From contig NZ_JANFAK020000093.1 of the NCBI RefSeq assembly GCF_024721315.2, positions 1-34,335 of the forward strand: a stretch of 34,335 nt of DNA, read 5' to 3'. A model generated the notes under the pieces. It was not told the origin of the DNA, ran no database searches, and saw only the letters and a program-made list of their open reading frames with translations. The position numbers and the translations under genes were made by a program. The DNA is from Streptomyces sp. Isolate_45 (GTDB lineage: Bacteria; Actinomycetota; Actinomycetes; Streptomycetales; Streptomycetaceae). Below are positions 17,807 to 24,728 of the stretch, piece by piece (within the stretch, counting starts at the first letter, position 1; each line of letters begins with the position of its first letter).

Positions 17807-17953
17807 GAATGGTTCCACTTCAGGACGAAGGGGTGGACGGGGAGAAGAACGGTCGGTGCTGTCAGCAGGCAAAGTGCGCGGGAAACAACGATGGCGACGC
17901 GCTGGCGGCTGATCCGGTTCCGTTCCGGTCCGTGCCACGAGCGGGGGCGAAGA

Positions 17954-17969
17954 GGGCACAACTGTGCCC
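17954..17969. promoter_or_regulatory. Operator-like palindrome
   Basis: Arms gggcaca and tgtgccc are perfect inverted copies around a 2-base centre. The site lies about 150 bp upstream of the sacsin-helicase start and is a candidate protein-binding site. Which protein binds is unknown. Confidence 0.45.
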
Positions 17970-18171
17970 AAGAGGAAGGTGGTTGGGCCCGATGTTCACG
18001 GGGTGGCCGAGATCAACTCAACCATGTGTCAACGCCGTTGGGCAAGAGGCTTCGCCTCGGCGGCGCCACCCCCGAAGCCCCCGACATTCAGGGCGTTCCC
18101 CCCGGAACCGGACAGCCCCAATTCCCTTTTCACACACGCCGACAGACCTCGACCCGACCGATCGCCCCACC

Positions 18172-18190
18172 TGTCAAAGAGAAATTGACA
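18172..18190. promoter_or_regulatory. TGTCAA-N7-TTGACA inverted repeat
   Basis: A 6-bp dyad with a 7-bp spacer lies 73 bp upstream of the XRE-GHKL start. Each arm reads TTGACA on one strand, so the site could place a -35 box inside an operator on both strands. A third, partial half-site follows at 18203-18207. Autoregulation by the XRE domain is a reasonable guess. Confidence 0.45.
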
Positions 18191-18262
18191 AGCCGGCCCT
18201 CCGTCAACAGCCGTGCGGTACGGTGACTTCCACCCAGTGGATCAAGTGGAAGCAGGTGGCAC

Positions 18263-20410
18263 GTGAGGGCGGCTGAGGAGTTCGGTCCCTGGCTGGCACG
18301 CCAGCTCAAGAACGCCAGGAAGAGCCAGACCGAACTGGCGGAGGAACTGGGCATGACCCGGGCCGCCGTCTCGGCCTGGATCGTCGGCCGTTCCGTCCCG
18401 CGCGACGACGCCATCCGGCGCATCGCCGAGATCCTGCGGACCGACCTGGAAACCATCCACACCCGCAGCACCGACGCCCAGGCCGGGTTGCCCGTCTCCT
18501 GGTACCACCGGCCCGGTCACCGCGACGGTGGCCGCGAGTACGGCAACGCGGCGGCGTTCGCCTTCGAGGCCGACGTCTCGGTCCTGGCCCGCGAGGCCAC
18601 CCAGAACAGCCTCGACGCCCGCCTCGACCCTGCCGAACCCGTTCGTGTCCGCTACACCCTGCACGAGCTGACCGGGGAGGCCCTCGCCCGCTTCCGCGAG
18701 GCCATCGACTGGGAATCGCTGCTCCCCCACTACGAGGCGCTCACCGACGGCAGCGTCAAGCAGGGCAAGGTCTCCCGGACGGTCTCGGCCGGACTGCGTG
18801 ACATGTACCAGCACGACCGCCTGTTGCTGCTCCGCGTCGACGACTACAACGCCACCGGCCTGACCGGCGGCGACTACGACAACGGGCTCTTCGCCGCCGT
18901 CGTCCGCCGACAGCTCGACAGTCACAAGAAGGACGCCGGAGCGGGCGGCTCGTACGGCCTGGGCAAGGCCACCCTCTGGGCCAGCAGTCGACTCGGCCTC
19001 GTACTGATCAACTCCACCCTCTCCGAACCGCACGAGGGGCGTACCGAGCGCCGCGTGATCGGCCGGCTCGACCTTCCCTGGCGCCAGGTCGAGGGCGAGG
19101 AGTTCGCGGGCCCGGCCTGGTTCGGGCGTCCGGACCCGGACGCCAGGGCCGCCGACGTGGCGCGCTCGTGGTGGGCCGACGAGGAGACCGTCGAGCAGCT
19201 CCACCTCACCCGGGAGAGCGCCGCGCCCGGCACGTCCTTCCTCATCGTCGGTGCCCACGACGTCGCCAGCCTGGCCCCCGTCACCGGCGGCGCCGACGAC
19301 GAGGAGAGCACCGAGGACGACGACTCCCTGCACCGCATGCACGCCCGTCTCGTCGAGGCCCTCGGCCGCAACTTCTGGGCCGCGATGACCGGTAGCGGCG
19401 ACCACAAGCCGCACCTGGAGGCCTCCGTCCGCAGCTGCCGCAACGGCGAGGTCGTCATCGCCGAGGAGCGCGTGGACCCGGTCGTCACCCAACCCTCCCG
19501 CACCCGCGCCCTGCGCGCCTTCCTGGAGGGCAACACCGTCGAACGCCTCACCGCCCCCGGCCAGGTGGCCCGCGCCACCGTCCCGCTGAACGTGCCCCTG
19601 CACGGCGGCCAGGTCCGCGGCGGCGTGCCCCACGAGGCCGTGCTGCTGATCACCCATGCCGAGGACGCCGACGGCCGACCCAACCGACTGGTATCCATGC
19701 GGGGCAACCGCATGACCGTCAAGGACAGCGCCGTCACCAACGTCCCGATCGGCACCAACGCCTTCCAGGCCGTCCTCCTCACCGGCCGCGCCGCGGGACC
19801 GGACGCCCCCGGCGCCGAGCACGCCGAGGAGTTCCTGCGCGCCTCCGAACCGCCCGAGCACAACAAGTGGGGCCAGACCGAGGAACTCCGCCTCGCCTAC
19901 TCGCCCTCCGCCCACCGTCGCATCACCGCCCTGACCGCGGCCGCCAACAATTCGGTGCGCGAGCTGGTCGCCGTGCCCCGGGCCAAGCGCCGCAGCGGCG
20001 GCGAGGCCAAGATCGCCGGGCGGCTCAAGGTCGGCGGCGGCGCCGCGAAGAAGGCGCGTCCCACCGGGGCCGCCGTCCTGCCCGAGCTGGACAACGTGGA
20101 CGCGCTGGTCGACGAGACCGGAGCCTGGTCGGTCACCGTCGACCTCCGGGTGTCGGCGGGCGTCGACACGGACCGCCCCGTCACCCCGGTCGCCAGGTTC
20201 GACGTGCGCTCCGGCCCCCGTCCCGGCGCGCACTGGAAGGAACTCGTCGCCGTCAGCGGTTGCGAGGTCGTCGACGGTGCCCTGCGCCTGACCCCCGGCG
20301 TCCGCAAGGCCGTCTTCCGGGGGGTGACCGACGAGGCCCGCCACCCGGTCCGGGCCCAACTCACCGGGCTCATCGTCGAACTGCGCACCGGAAAGGGGGA
20401 GCAGGCGTGA
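18263..20410 (+). CDS. XRE-family HTH fused to GHKL-type ATPase
   Basis: A 715-aa protein. Residues about 8-62 form an XRE/Cro-type helix-turn-helix (QTELAEELGMTRAAVSAWI). Residues about 95-320 resemble a GHKL ATP-binding domain: N-box VLAREATQNSLDAR (107-120), VDDYNATGL (192-200) in place of the usual DxGxG, and glycine loop GGSYGLGKATLW (228-239). No histidine-kinase phosphoacceptor is evident, so this is more like MutL/MORC/Hsp90-type ATPases than a sensor kinase. The C-terminal half is unassigned and ends in a beta-rich segment (about 615-712). GTG 18263 has an AGGTGG just upstream. It is the first of three genes joined by 4-nt overlaps, and divergent from the helicase operon. It may both repress the locus and act as an ATP-dependent effector; that dual role is inference. 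Confidence 0.8.
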   Translation: MRAAEEFGPWLARQLKNARKSQTELAEELGMTRAAVSAWIVGRSVPRDDAIRRIAEILRTDLETIHTRSTDAQAGLPVSWYHRPGHRDGGREYGNAAAFAFEADVSVLAREATQNSLDARLDPAEPVRVRYTLHELTGEALARFREAIDWESLLPHYEALTDGSVKQGKVSRTVSAGLRDMYQHDRLLLLRVDDYNATGLTGGDYDNGLFAAVVRRQLDSHKKDAGAGGSYGLGKATLWASSRLGLVLINSTLSEPHEGRTERRVIGRLDLPWRQVEGEEFAGPAWFGRPDPDARAADVARSWWADEETVEQLHLTRESAAPGTSFLIVGAHDVASLAPVTGGADDEESTEDDDSLHRMHARLVEALGRNFWAAMTGSGDHKPHLEASVRSCRNGEVVIAEERVDPVVTQPSRTRALRAFLEGNTVERLTAPGQVARATVPLNVPLHGGQVRGGVPHEAVLLITHAEDADGRPNRLVSMRGNRMTVKDSAVTNVPIGTNAFQAVLLTGRAAGPDAPGAEHAEEFLRASEPPEHNKWGQTEELRLAYSPSAHRRITALTAAANNSVRELVAVPRAKRRSGGEAKIAGRLKVGGGAAKKARPTGAAVLPELDNVDALVDETGAWSVTVDLRVSAGVDTDRPVTPVARFDVRSGPRPGAHWKELVAVSGCEVVDGALRLTPGVRKAVFRGVTDEARHPVRAQLTGLIVELRTGKGEQA

Positions 20411-21411
20411 AGGTCTACCCCTACCGGCGGCTCACCGGCAACGTCTCCTGGCGCGTCGACAGCGCCGCGATCAAGTCCGAGGGCGAGCCCTGGGAGGAGA
20501 TCGAGAGCAAGTACGTCTCCGCCGTCGAGCGCGTCGTGGCCCTGGGGCCCGACGAGGACCGCCCCGACTGGGACAGGGCCCGGCTCCGTCTCTCCGTCGG
20601 CCTCCCGGCCAAGGCCGTGGAACCCGGCGGGCCGTGGCAGGACGTCAAGGTCGTCGCCGTGCTCACGGAGCGCGCCACCAACACGCGCACGGCCGTGGAG
20701 TTCTCCCCGGCCTCCGACGACGGCCGCGAGCGGACCGCGGAGCTGTACCTGCACCGCTGCGACCTGCTGGACCGAGCCTCGCTCGACGTCCACGTCGTCG
20801 CCACCGTGGACGGCGTCCGCGGCCGGGTGATCGCCACCTCCGACACGGAATGGTTCGTCGACGTCATCGAGGCCGCGCCGTCCCTCGCCCGCGAACTGGA
20901 CGTCAAGATGGTCGGGTTCGCCTCGGGGGCCGGCCGGCTCCAGCGCTACAAGGACTCCCCCTGGGTCATCGACACGACGGGGCGGATCCCCCTCGTGCGC
21001 GTCAACACGGACTTCGACGGGCTCGGCGACCTGATCGGCGCGGACGGCGGCAACGGGGCGGAGAAGACCGTCCGGGAACTCCTCCTCGCCCAGATGTGCT
21101 CCGACGTCTGGACCGCCGTCTTCCATTCCGCGGTCGGCGAGTTGGAGGTCGAGGAGGACGACACCCCGCTCTTCCCGCACGGCTGGCAGGGCGAGGTGCT
21201 CCGGGAGATGCTGCCCGACGTGTACTCCGACCGCAGCCCGGAACAGGCCCTGCGCGAGGTCCACGCGGCCCGCACGGGCGTCTCCTCGACCGGTTGGGGG
21301 GAACTCCAGGCGCGGATCCACTTCGCCGCCTCGCGCCGGGCGGGCCTCCCGCGGACGCTCTCCACCACCATCCGCGACCTGGAACGACTCACTCAGGGGG
21401 ACGACGCATGA
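20407..21411 (+). CDS. Unrecognised 334-aa protein of the XRE-GHKL operon
   Basis: I do not recognise this family. The protein is 334 residues, hydrophilic, without signal peptide, membrane segments or nucleotide-binding loops. It begins with a conserved-looking YPYRRLTGNVSWRVDS and has an acidic patch EVEEDDTPLF near residue 250. The N-terminal two thirds alternates short hydrophobic stretches (VKVVAVLTE, LDVHVVATVDG) suggestive of beta strands, and the C-terminal third is helical. It could be a structural or DNA-end-binding partner of the GHKL ATPase. A divergent nuclease is not excluded, but no D-x(n)-E-x-K pattern convinces me. GTG 20407 overlaps the upstream TGA (GTGA) with GGGGGAG ahead. 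It is translationally coupled on both sides, so it very likely works with its neighbours. Confidence 0.7.
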   Translation: MKVYPYRRLTGNVSWRVDSAAIKSEGEPWEEIESKYVSAVERVVALGPDEDRPDWDRARLRLSVGLPAKAVEPGGPWQDVKVVAVLTERATNTRTAVEFSPASDDGRERTAELYLHRCDLLDRASLDVHVVATVDGVRGRVIATSDTEWFVDVIEAAPSLARELDVKMVGFASGAGRLQRYKDSPWVIDTTGRIPLVRVNTDFDGLGDLIGADGGNGAEKTVRELLLAQMCSDVWTAVFHSAVGELEVEEDDTPLFPHGWQGEVLREMLPDVYSDRSPEQALREVHAARTGVSSTGWGELQARIHFAASRRAGLPRTLSTTIRDLERLTQGDDA

Positions 21412-22298
21412 CCGACCGGCCCAGCTTCTTCCCGGAGCGACTCGCGCTGCTGCCCAACGCCGAGGCCGCGGAGTTCCTCACCGAGGGCCTGCTCACCGGC
21501 CGTGAGGACGTACCGAGCATCAAGCTCAACCAGGTCACGGAGCCGCTGCCGCACTCCGACCGGCGCGGCGAGCTGCTCCCCGTGCGGGATCTCGCCGAGG
21601 ACGCCATGGCCTACTGCCGGGCCCAGGGGCTCAAGGCGACCCAGGCCGACGCGTGGCTCGCACCCCGTCTGCACGCCGCCCTGCGGATCACCCGCCGGGA
21701 GGCGGCCGACCCCGGCTTCTGGAACTACCTCGCCCTCGGCGTCGCCCCCGACTACGCGGTCTGGCGGCACCTGGCGGAACCCAAGGACGGCAAGGTCGCC
21801 AAGGTGGCGACGGAACGCTTCCGCGGCCAGTACCACAAGCAGGCCTTCGCCCGCCTCTGGTGGGCGGCCGAGCTCTTCCGTGACGGCGGGGACTACGCCC
21901 CCGTCGTGACGGCCTGCGGCAACCAGGACATCTTCAACACCGCCCTGCGGATGGCCGTGGTCAACCACCGGCCCACCGCCCAGGCGATCGTCCGGCTCGT
22001 CGCGAAGGGCGTGATCACCACCGGCCGTGAGGTCAACGCCCTGGTCGGTGCCGTCAACGCCTCCGCCGCGACCCTGATGTACGACGTGATCGCACCCGAC
22101 GCCGAGCGGGAGTCCCGCCCGCTCCTCGACTGGATCGACGAGGCGGAGGACGCCCGCCAGGTCTCACGCACCGAGCTCCCGTCCGGCCCCGCCGAGGAGC
22201 CGGCGCCGGAGCTTTCCGTGAGCACCCTGGTGGACTACTTCTCCGACCTCTTCGCGGACGCTCCGGCGGAGGCGGCCTCGGCCGCGGCCGAGGACTGA
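21408..22298 (+). CDS. DUF6339 family protein
   Basis: A 296-aa protein resembling DUF6339. Conserved-looking blocks are LPNAEAAEF near the start, APRLHAALRITRREAADPGF (mid), a Trp-rich stretch FWNYLALGVAPDYAVWRH, then FRGQYHKQAFARLWWAAE and NQDIFNTALRMAVVNHRPTA. It is mostly helical with no membrane segment and a low-complexity Glu/Ala tail. DUF6339 has no established biochemical function. As I recall, members sit beside GHKL ATPases and C5 methyltransferases in restriction-like loci, which fits here. The ATG overlaps the preceding TGA by 4 nt, with AGGGGGA upstream. Its last 64 nt overlap the 3' end of the convergent methyltransferase gene. Family assignment is from memory of the motif pattern. 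Confidence 0.68.
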   Translation: MTDRPSFFPERLALLPNAEAAEFLTEGLLTGREDVPSIKLNQVTEPLPHSDRRGELLPVRDLAEDAMAYCRAQGLKATQADAWLAPRLHAALRITRREAADPGFWNYLALGVAPDYAVWRHLAEPKDGKVAKVATERFRGQYHKQAFARLWWAAELFRDGGDYAPVVTACGNQDIFNTALRMAVVNHRPTAQAIVRLVAKGVITTGREVNALVGAVNASAATLMYDVIAPDAERESRPLLDWIDEAEDARQVSRTELPSGPAEEPAPELSVSTLVDYFSDLFADAPAEAASAAAED

Positions 22299-23596
22299 CC
22301 TTCGGGCCTCGGGCAGTTGGGGCCACAGCCGTCCGGGGACCCGCACCCCTCCTTGCGGAGGGTCGCCCGGTCCTCGGCGGCCGCCTCGGGCCAGTCCTCC
22401 CGCAGTCTTTCCTCCGGCGGGAGCGGCAGGGCCAGGGCGGCGGCGAGGACGTGCATGCCGAAGAGCGGCGGCACCGCGTTGCCGACCTGCTGCGACTTGT
22501 CGCCGCCCGACCAGGGGTAGTTGGGCGGGAAGGTCTGGAGGATGCCGGCCTCGGAGATGCGCAGCCGGTCCGGCGTGTGCGGGGTGCCGTCCGGGTGCCG
22601 CACGGCGTTGCGGGAGACCTTCCCCGTCACGGTGAACGACGGCTGCCGGTCCGTGCGGATGCCGCGCTTCTTCGGGTCGCCGCCGCTGCCGTAGTTCGAC
22701 ACGATCTCGAAGGGTGCCCGCCGGCCCCCGGGGCGCCCGTCGTCGTCCTTGAGGACCTCGCCCATCGAGACCCATGGACGCAGCGGCCGGCCGCCCTCGA
22801 TCCCCGCCGCCGGCAGTTGGTCCCGGCCGTCCGGGGCCGCTGCCGTCCCGTCGTCGGGGCCGCCCCGCAGCGGCTTGTGCGGGTTGTAGGTGTGATGCGT
22901 GGCGCGGGGAAGCGGAGGGGTCCCGTGCCCTTCGAGCCGCGCGATCAGGATCGTGCGGCGGCGGGTCTGCGGGACGCCGTACGCCTCGGTGGGCAGGGTC
23001 TCGACCTTGGCGACCTTGTACAGGACCTTCGTCCCGTCCGGGTGGGGCAGGCCCGCTTCCAGGGCTTCCCGGTAGACGTCCCACAGGGCCTTGACCGCCG
23101 GCACCTGCTCCAGGACGATCACGTCGAACGGTCGCCCCGCCCGGTTGCGGGAGCCGAGGGCCGCGATCGCGTACCGGAGGGGCTCCAGGACCAGAGCCGT
23201 CCTGGGGTCGCCGCCCAGCTCCTTCAGCTGGGCGTCGATCTCCTCCTCGGGAACGCCGCTCACCAGCGCGTGAATGACCTGCTTGACCTCGTCCAGCGCC
23301 TTGCGCCCCGCGCCGCCGCCGGCCACCGAGTAGGTCTGGCACGGCGGACCGCCGGCCAACACGTTCAGCTCCTCGGGGAGGTCCTCGAACCTCTCCCGAC
23401 GCACCGCGCTGACGTCCGCGTGCCAGGTCCGGAGCCCGGCCTTGTACCGCGTCTCGCAGGCGTCCTTGTCCCACTCGATGCCGAGCGAGGGCACGTCCAG
23501 CATGTGCGCGGCTATGTCGAGCCCACCCGGACCGGCGAAAAGGTCCAGAATGTACGGATTCTCAAGGAATCTGGCGGCGGCGTCCGTGCTGGTCAT
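22235..23596 (-). CDS. DNA (cytosine-5-)-methyltransferase of the defence island
   Basis: A 453-aa C5-methyltransferase that transfers methyl from S-adenosylmethionine to cytosine in DNA. Motifs seen: I DLFAGPGG (18-25), IV GGPPCQTYS with catalytic Cys86, VI LEQV (162-165), VIII QTRRR (210-214), X QVGNAVPP (370-377). Motif VI has Gln where most C5 enzymes have Asn (ENV). An insertion-like segment lies between motifs IV and VI. The tail has a small cluster of Cys (418, 424, 428). In class 2 DISARM a C5 enzyme (DrmMII) modifies self DNA; this one could play that part for the DrmA/DrmB pair. The start at 23596 has no Shine-Dalgarno and follows a TAAACT box, which suggests leaderless expression independent of the two operons. 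The gene converges on DUF6339 with a 64-nt overlap. Target sequence is unknown. Confidence 0.9.
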   Translation of the reverse strand: MTSTDAAARFLENPYILDLFAGPGGLDIAAHMLDVPSLGIEWDKDACETRYKAGLRTWHADVSAVRRERFEDLPEELNVLAGGPPCQTYSVAGGGAGRKALDEVKQVIHALVSGVPEEEIDAQLKELGGDPRTALVLEPLRYAIAALGSRNRAGRPFDVIVLEQVPAVKALWDVYREALEAGLPHPDGTKVLYKVAKVETLPTEAYGVPQTRRRTILIARLEGHGTPPLPRATHHTYNPHKPLRGGPDDGTAAAPDGRDQLPAAGIEGGRPLRPWVSMGEVLKDDDGRPGGRRAPFEIVSNYGSGGDPKKRGIRTDRQPSFTVTGKVSRNAVRHPDGTPHTPDRLRISEAGILQTFPPNYPWSGGDKSQQVGNAVPPLFGMHVLAAALALPLPPEERLREDWPEAAAEDRATLRKEGCGSPDGCGPNCPRPEGQSSAAAEAASAGASAKRSEK

Positions 23597-23604
23597 GTGG
23601 CGAA

Positions 23605-23610
23605 AGTTTA
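23605..23610 (-). promoter_or_regulatory. Candidate -10 element of the methyltransferase gene
   Basis: On the minus strand TAAACT is followed by 8 nt and then the ATG, without a ribosome-binding site. This fits a leaderless transcript from its own promoter. No convincing -35 is seen. Confidence 0.45.
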
Positions 23611-23730
23611 GCGTGCGGCCACCCGTGCGACCGACGTGGTCACGAGGACCACTGCACCGCCCACGAAGGCGACTTGGGATCGAACCGCTCCCCCGCCGCG
23701 CCACTCGCCCCCGCCCGGCCCGGAAATGCG

Positions 23731-23756
23731 TCAGGGCCATCGAAAGATGGCCCTGA
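23731..23756 (-). terminator. Terminator of the tRNA-Pro gene
   Basis: A perfect 11-bp stem (23731-23741 with 23746-23756) with a four-base loop (gaaa on plus, tttc on minus) lies 25 nt beyond the tRNA 3' end. It separates tRNA transcription from the methyltransferase gene. Confidence 0.78.
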
Positions 23757-23781
23757 ATTTCGCAAATGTCCGACATCACTG

Positions 23782-23855
<74 letters not shown>

Positions 23856-23976
23856 ATGCCCGTTGACCTGGGGTTTCCCCTGGTTGAACTGGCAGGAGAA
23901 CAATACCGCACTTCACGGGGTGCTCGCGCGCCTTTTGCGACGAGGCCGGATCCGACACCTTCGACGGACACGGGGC

Positions 23977-24007
23977 TTGACCTCAAGTTCGGTTGAGGTT
24001 GCACGGT
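23977..24007 (+). promoter_or_regulatory. SoxR/MerR-type promoter of the transketolase pair
   Basis: A -35-like TTGACC (23977-23982) overlaps an inverted repeat CCTCAA-GTTCGG-TTGAGG (23981-23998), whose arms equal those of the enterobacterial SoxR box. The -10 is expected about 19 bp beyond the -35 (near 24002-24007) but is poor in sequence, as is usual for MerR-activated promoters. The ATG at 24014 then falls at about the transcription start, with no Shine-Dalgarno. A MerR-family activator, possibly SoxR, is inferred; none is encoded nearby. Confidence 0.6.
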
Positions 24008-24013
24008 TCCTGT

Positions 24014-24715
24014 ATGACACAGGCAACTGCGGACCCGGGGTTCCGCCATGAGGACCTGGGCGCACTCATCGCGCTCATGACGGGGGCCGAGAAGCACGGG
24101 CCCGCCGCCACTTCGACGCTCGACGTGCTGTGGGTGCTCTACGACCGGGTGCTGCGCGTCGGGCCCGACCGCGTCGAGGAGCCGGGGCGCGACAGGTTCC
24201 TCCTCTCCAAGGGGCACGGGCCGATGGCCTACTACGCCGTGCTCGCCGCCAAGGGGTTCTTCCCCGTCGATCGGCTGAGCGGTTTCGGGTCGTACGACTC
24301 CCCGCTGGGCCACCATCCGGACCGGACCCTGGTCCCCGGTGTGGAGATCGGCAGCGGCTCGCTGGGGCACGGGCTGCCCCTGGCCGTGGGGAGCGCGCTC
24401 GGGCTGCGGGCGCAGGGGCTGGACGACCCGGCCGTGTGGGTGCTGATCGGCGACGCCGAGCTCGACGAGGGCAGCAATCACGAGGCCATCGCGTACGCCG
24501 GCTCGGCGGGCCTTGAGCGGCTGCACACGGTGGTGATCGACAACGATTCGGCGACCCACGGCTGGCCAGGCGGGATCGCCTCCCGCTTCGAGGCGGCGGG
24601 CTGGTCGGCGGTGACCGTCGACGGACGGGACCACGCGGCGCTGCACGCCGCCTTCACCGCACCGCATCCGGGCCGGCCGCACGCCGTCGTCGCCCGCGTC
24701 GAGAAGAAGTTCTGA
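24014..24715 (+). CDS. Transketolase N-terminal subunit (split transketolase)
   Basis: A 233-aa protein covering the thiamine-diphosphate (PP) domain of transketolase. Seen: LLSKGHGPMAYYA (conserved SKGH), GSLGHGLPLAVG, and the ThDP/Mg-binding stretch GDAELDEGSNHEA with IDNDS about 25 residues on. It needs the C-terminal subunit encoded 13 nt downstream to supply the catalytic Glu. Together they should move two-carbon units between sugar phosphates, in the pentose phosphate pathway or in a specialised sugar route. At 233 residues it is somewhat shorter than typical N-subunits (about 270). The ATG at 24014 lacks a Shine-Dalgarno and is probably leaderless behind a MerR-type promoter. The substrate may differ from the housekeeping enzyme. 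Confidence 0.9.
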   Translation: MTQATADPGFRHEDLGALIALMTGAEKHGPAATSTLDVLWVLYDRVLRVGPDRVEEPGRDRFLLSKGHGPMAYYAVLAAKGFFPVDRLSGFGSYDSPLGHHPDRTLVPGVEIGSGSLGHGLPLAVGSALGLRAQGLDDPAVWVLIGDAELDEGSNHEAIAYAGSAGLERLHTVVIDNDSATHGWPGGIASRFEAAGWSAVTVDGRDHAALHAAFTAPHPGRPHAVVARVEKKF

Positions 24716-24728
24716 GGGAGGGGACGTC

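Larger units (their letters stand above)
17807..18262. promoter_or_regulatory. Divergent intergenic control region of the defence island
   Basis: This is the only gene-free stretch above 300 bases. It separates the leftward helicase operon from the rightward XRE-GHKL operon and must hold both promoters. Visible elements are a 7-bp inverted repeat gggcaca-ac-tgtgccc (17954-17969), a short hairpin (18046-18058), and a recurring TGTCAA/TTGACA word at 18027-18032, 18172-18177 and 18185-18190, with a partial copy GTCAA at 18203-18207. A TACGGT box at 18219-18224 could be the -10 of the rightward promoter, but no -35 is well spaced from it. Base composition is lower in GC than in the genes. The HTH domain of the adjacent XRE protein is the obvious candidate to bind here. 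Confidence 0.6.

Noticed and set aside
17964..18188. Possible 74-aa protein in the divergent intergenic region
   Set aside because: Codon third positions do not show the GC bias of real genes here, there is no convincing ribosome-binding site, and the product has no recognisable feature.
13058..18226. A 1722-codon open frame on the plus strand, antisense to the sacsin-helicase gene
   Set aside because: Long antisense frames are expected in very GC-rich coding DNA. The product is low-complexity Gly/Val/Asp/His/Arg sequence without domains, whereas the minus strand gives clear helicase motifs.
18263..20410. XRE-GHKL protein as a sensor histidine kinase
   Set aside because: No phosphoacceptor His segment, no membrane or sensor domain, and no response regulator nearby; MutL/MORC/Hsp90-like ATPase is a better description.
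6005..23596. Prophage or integrative element
   Set aside because: No integrase, relaxase, phage structural gene, transposase or flanking direct repeat was found in the window.
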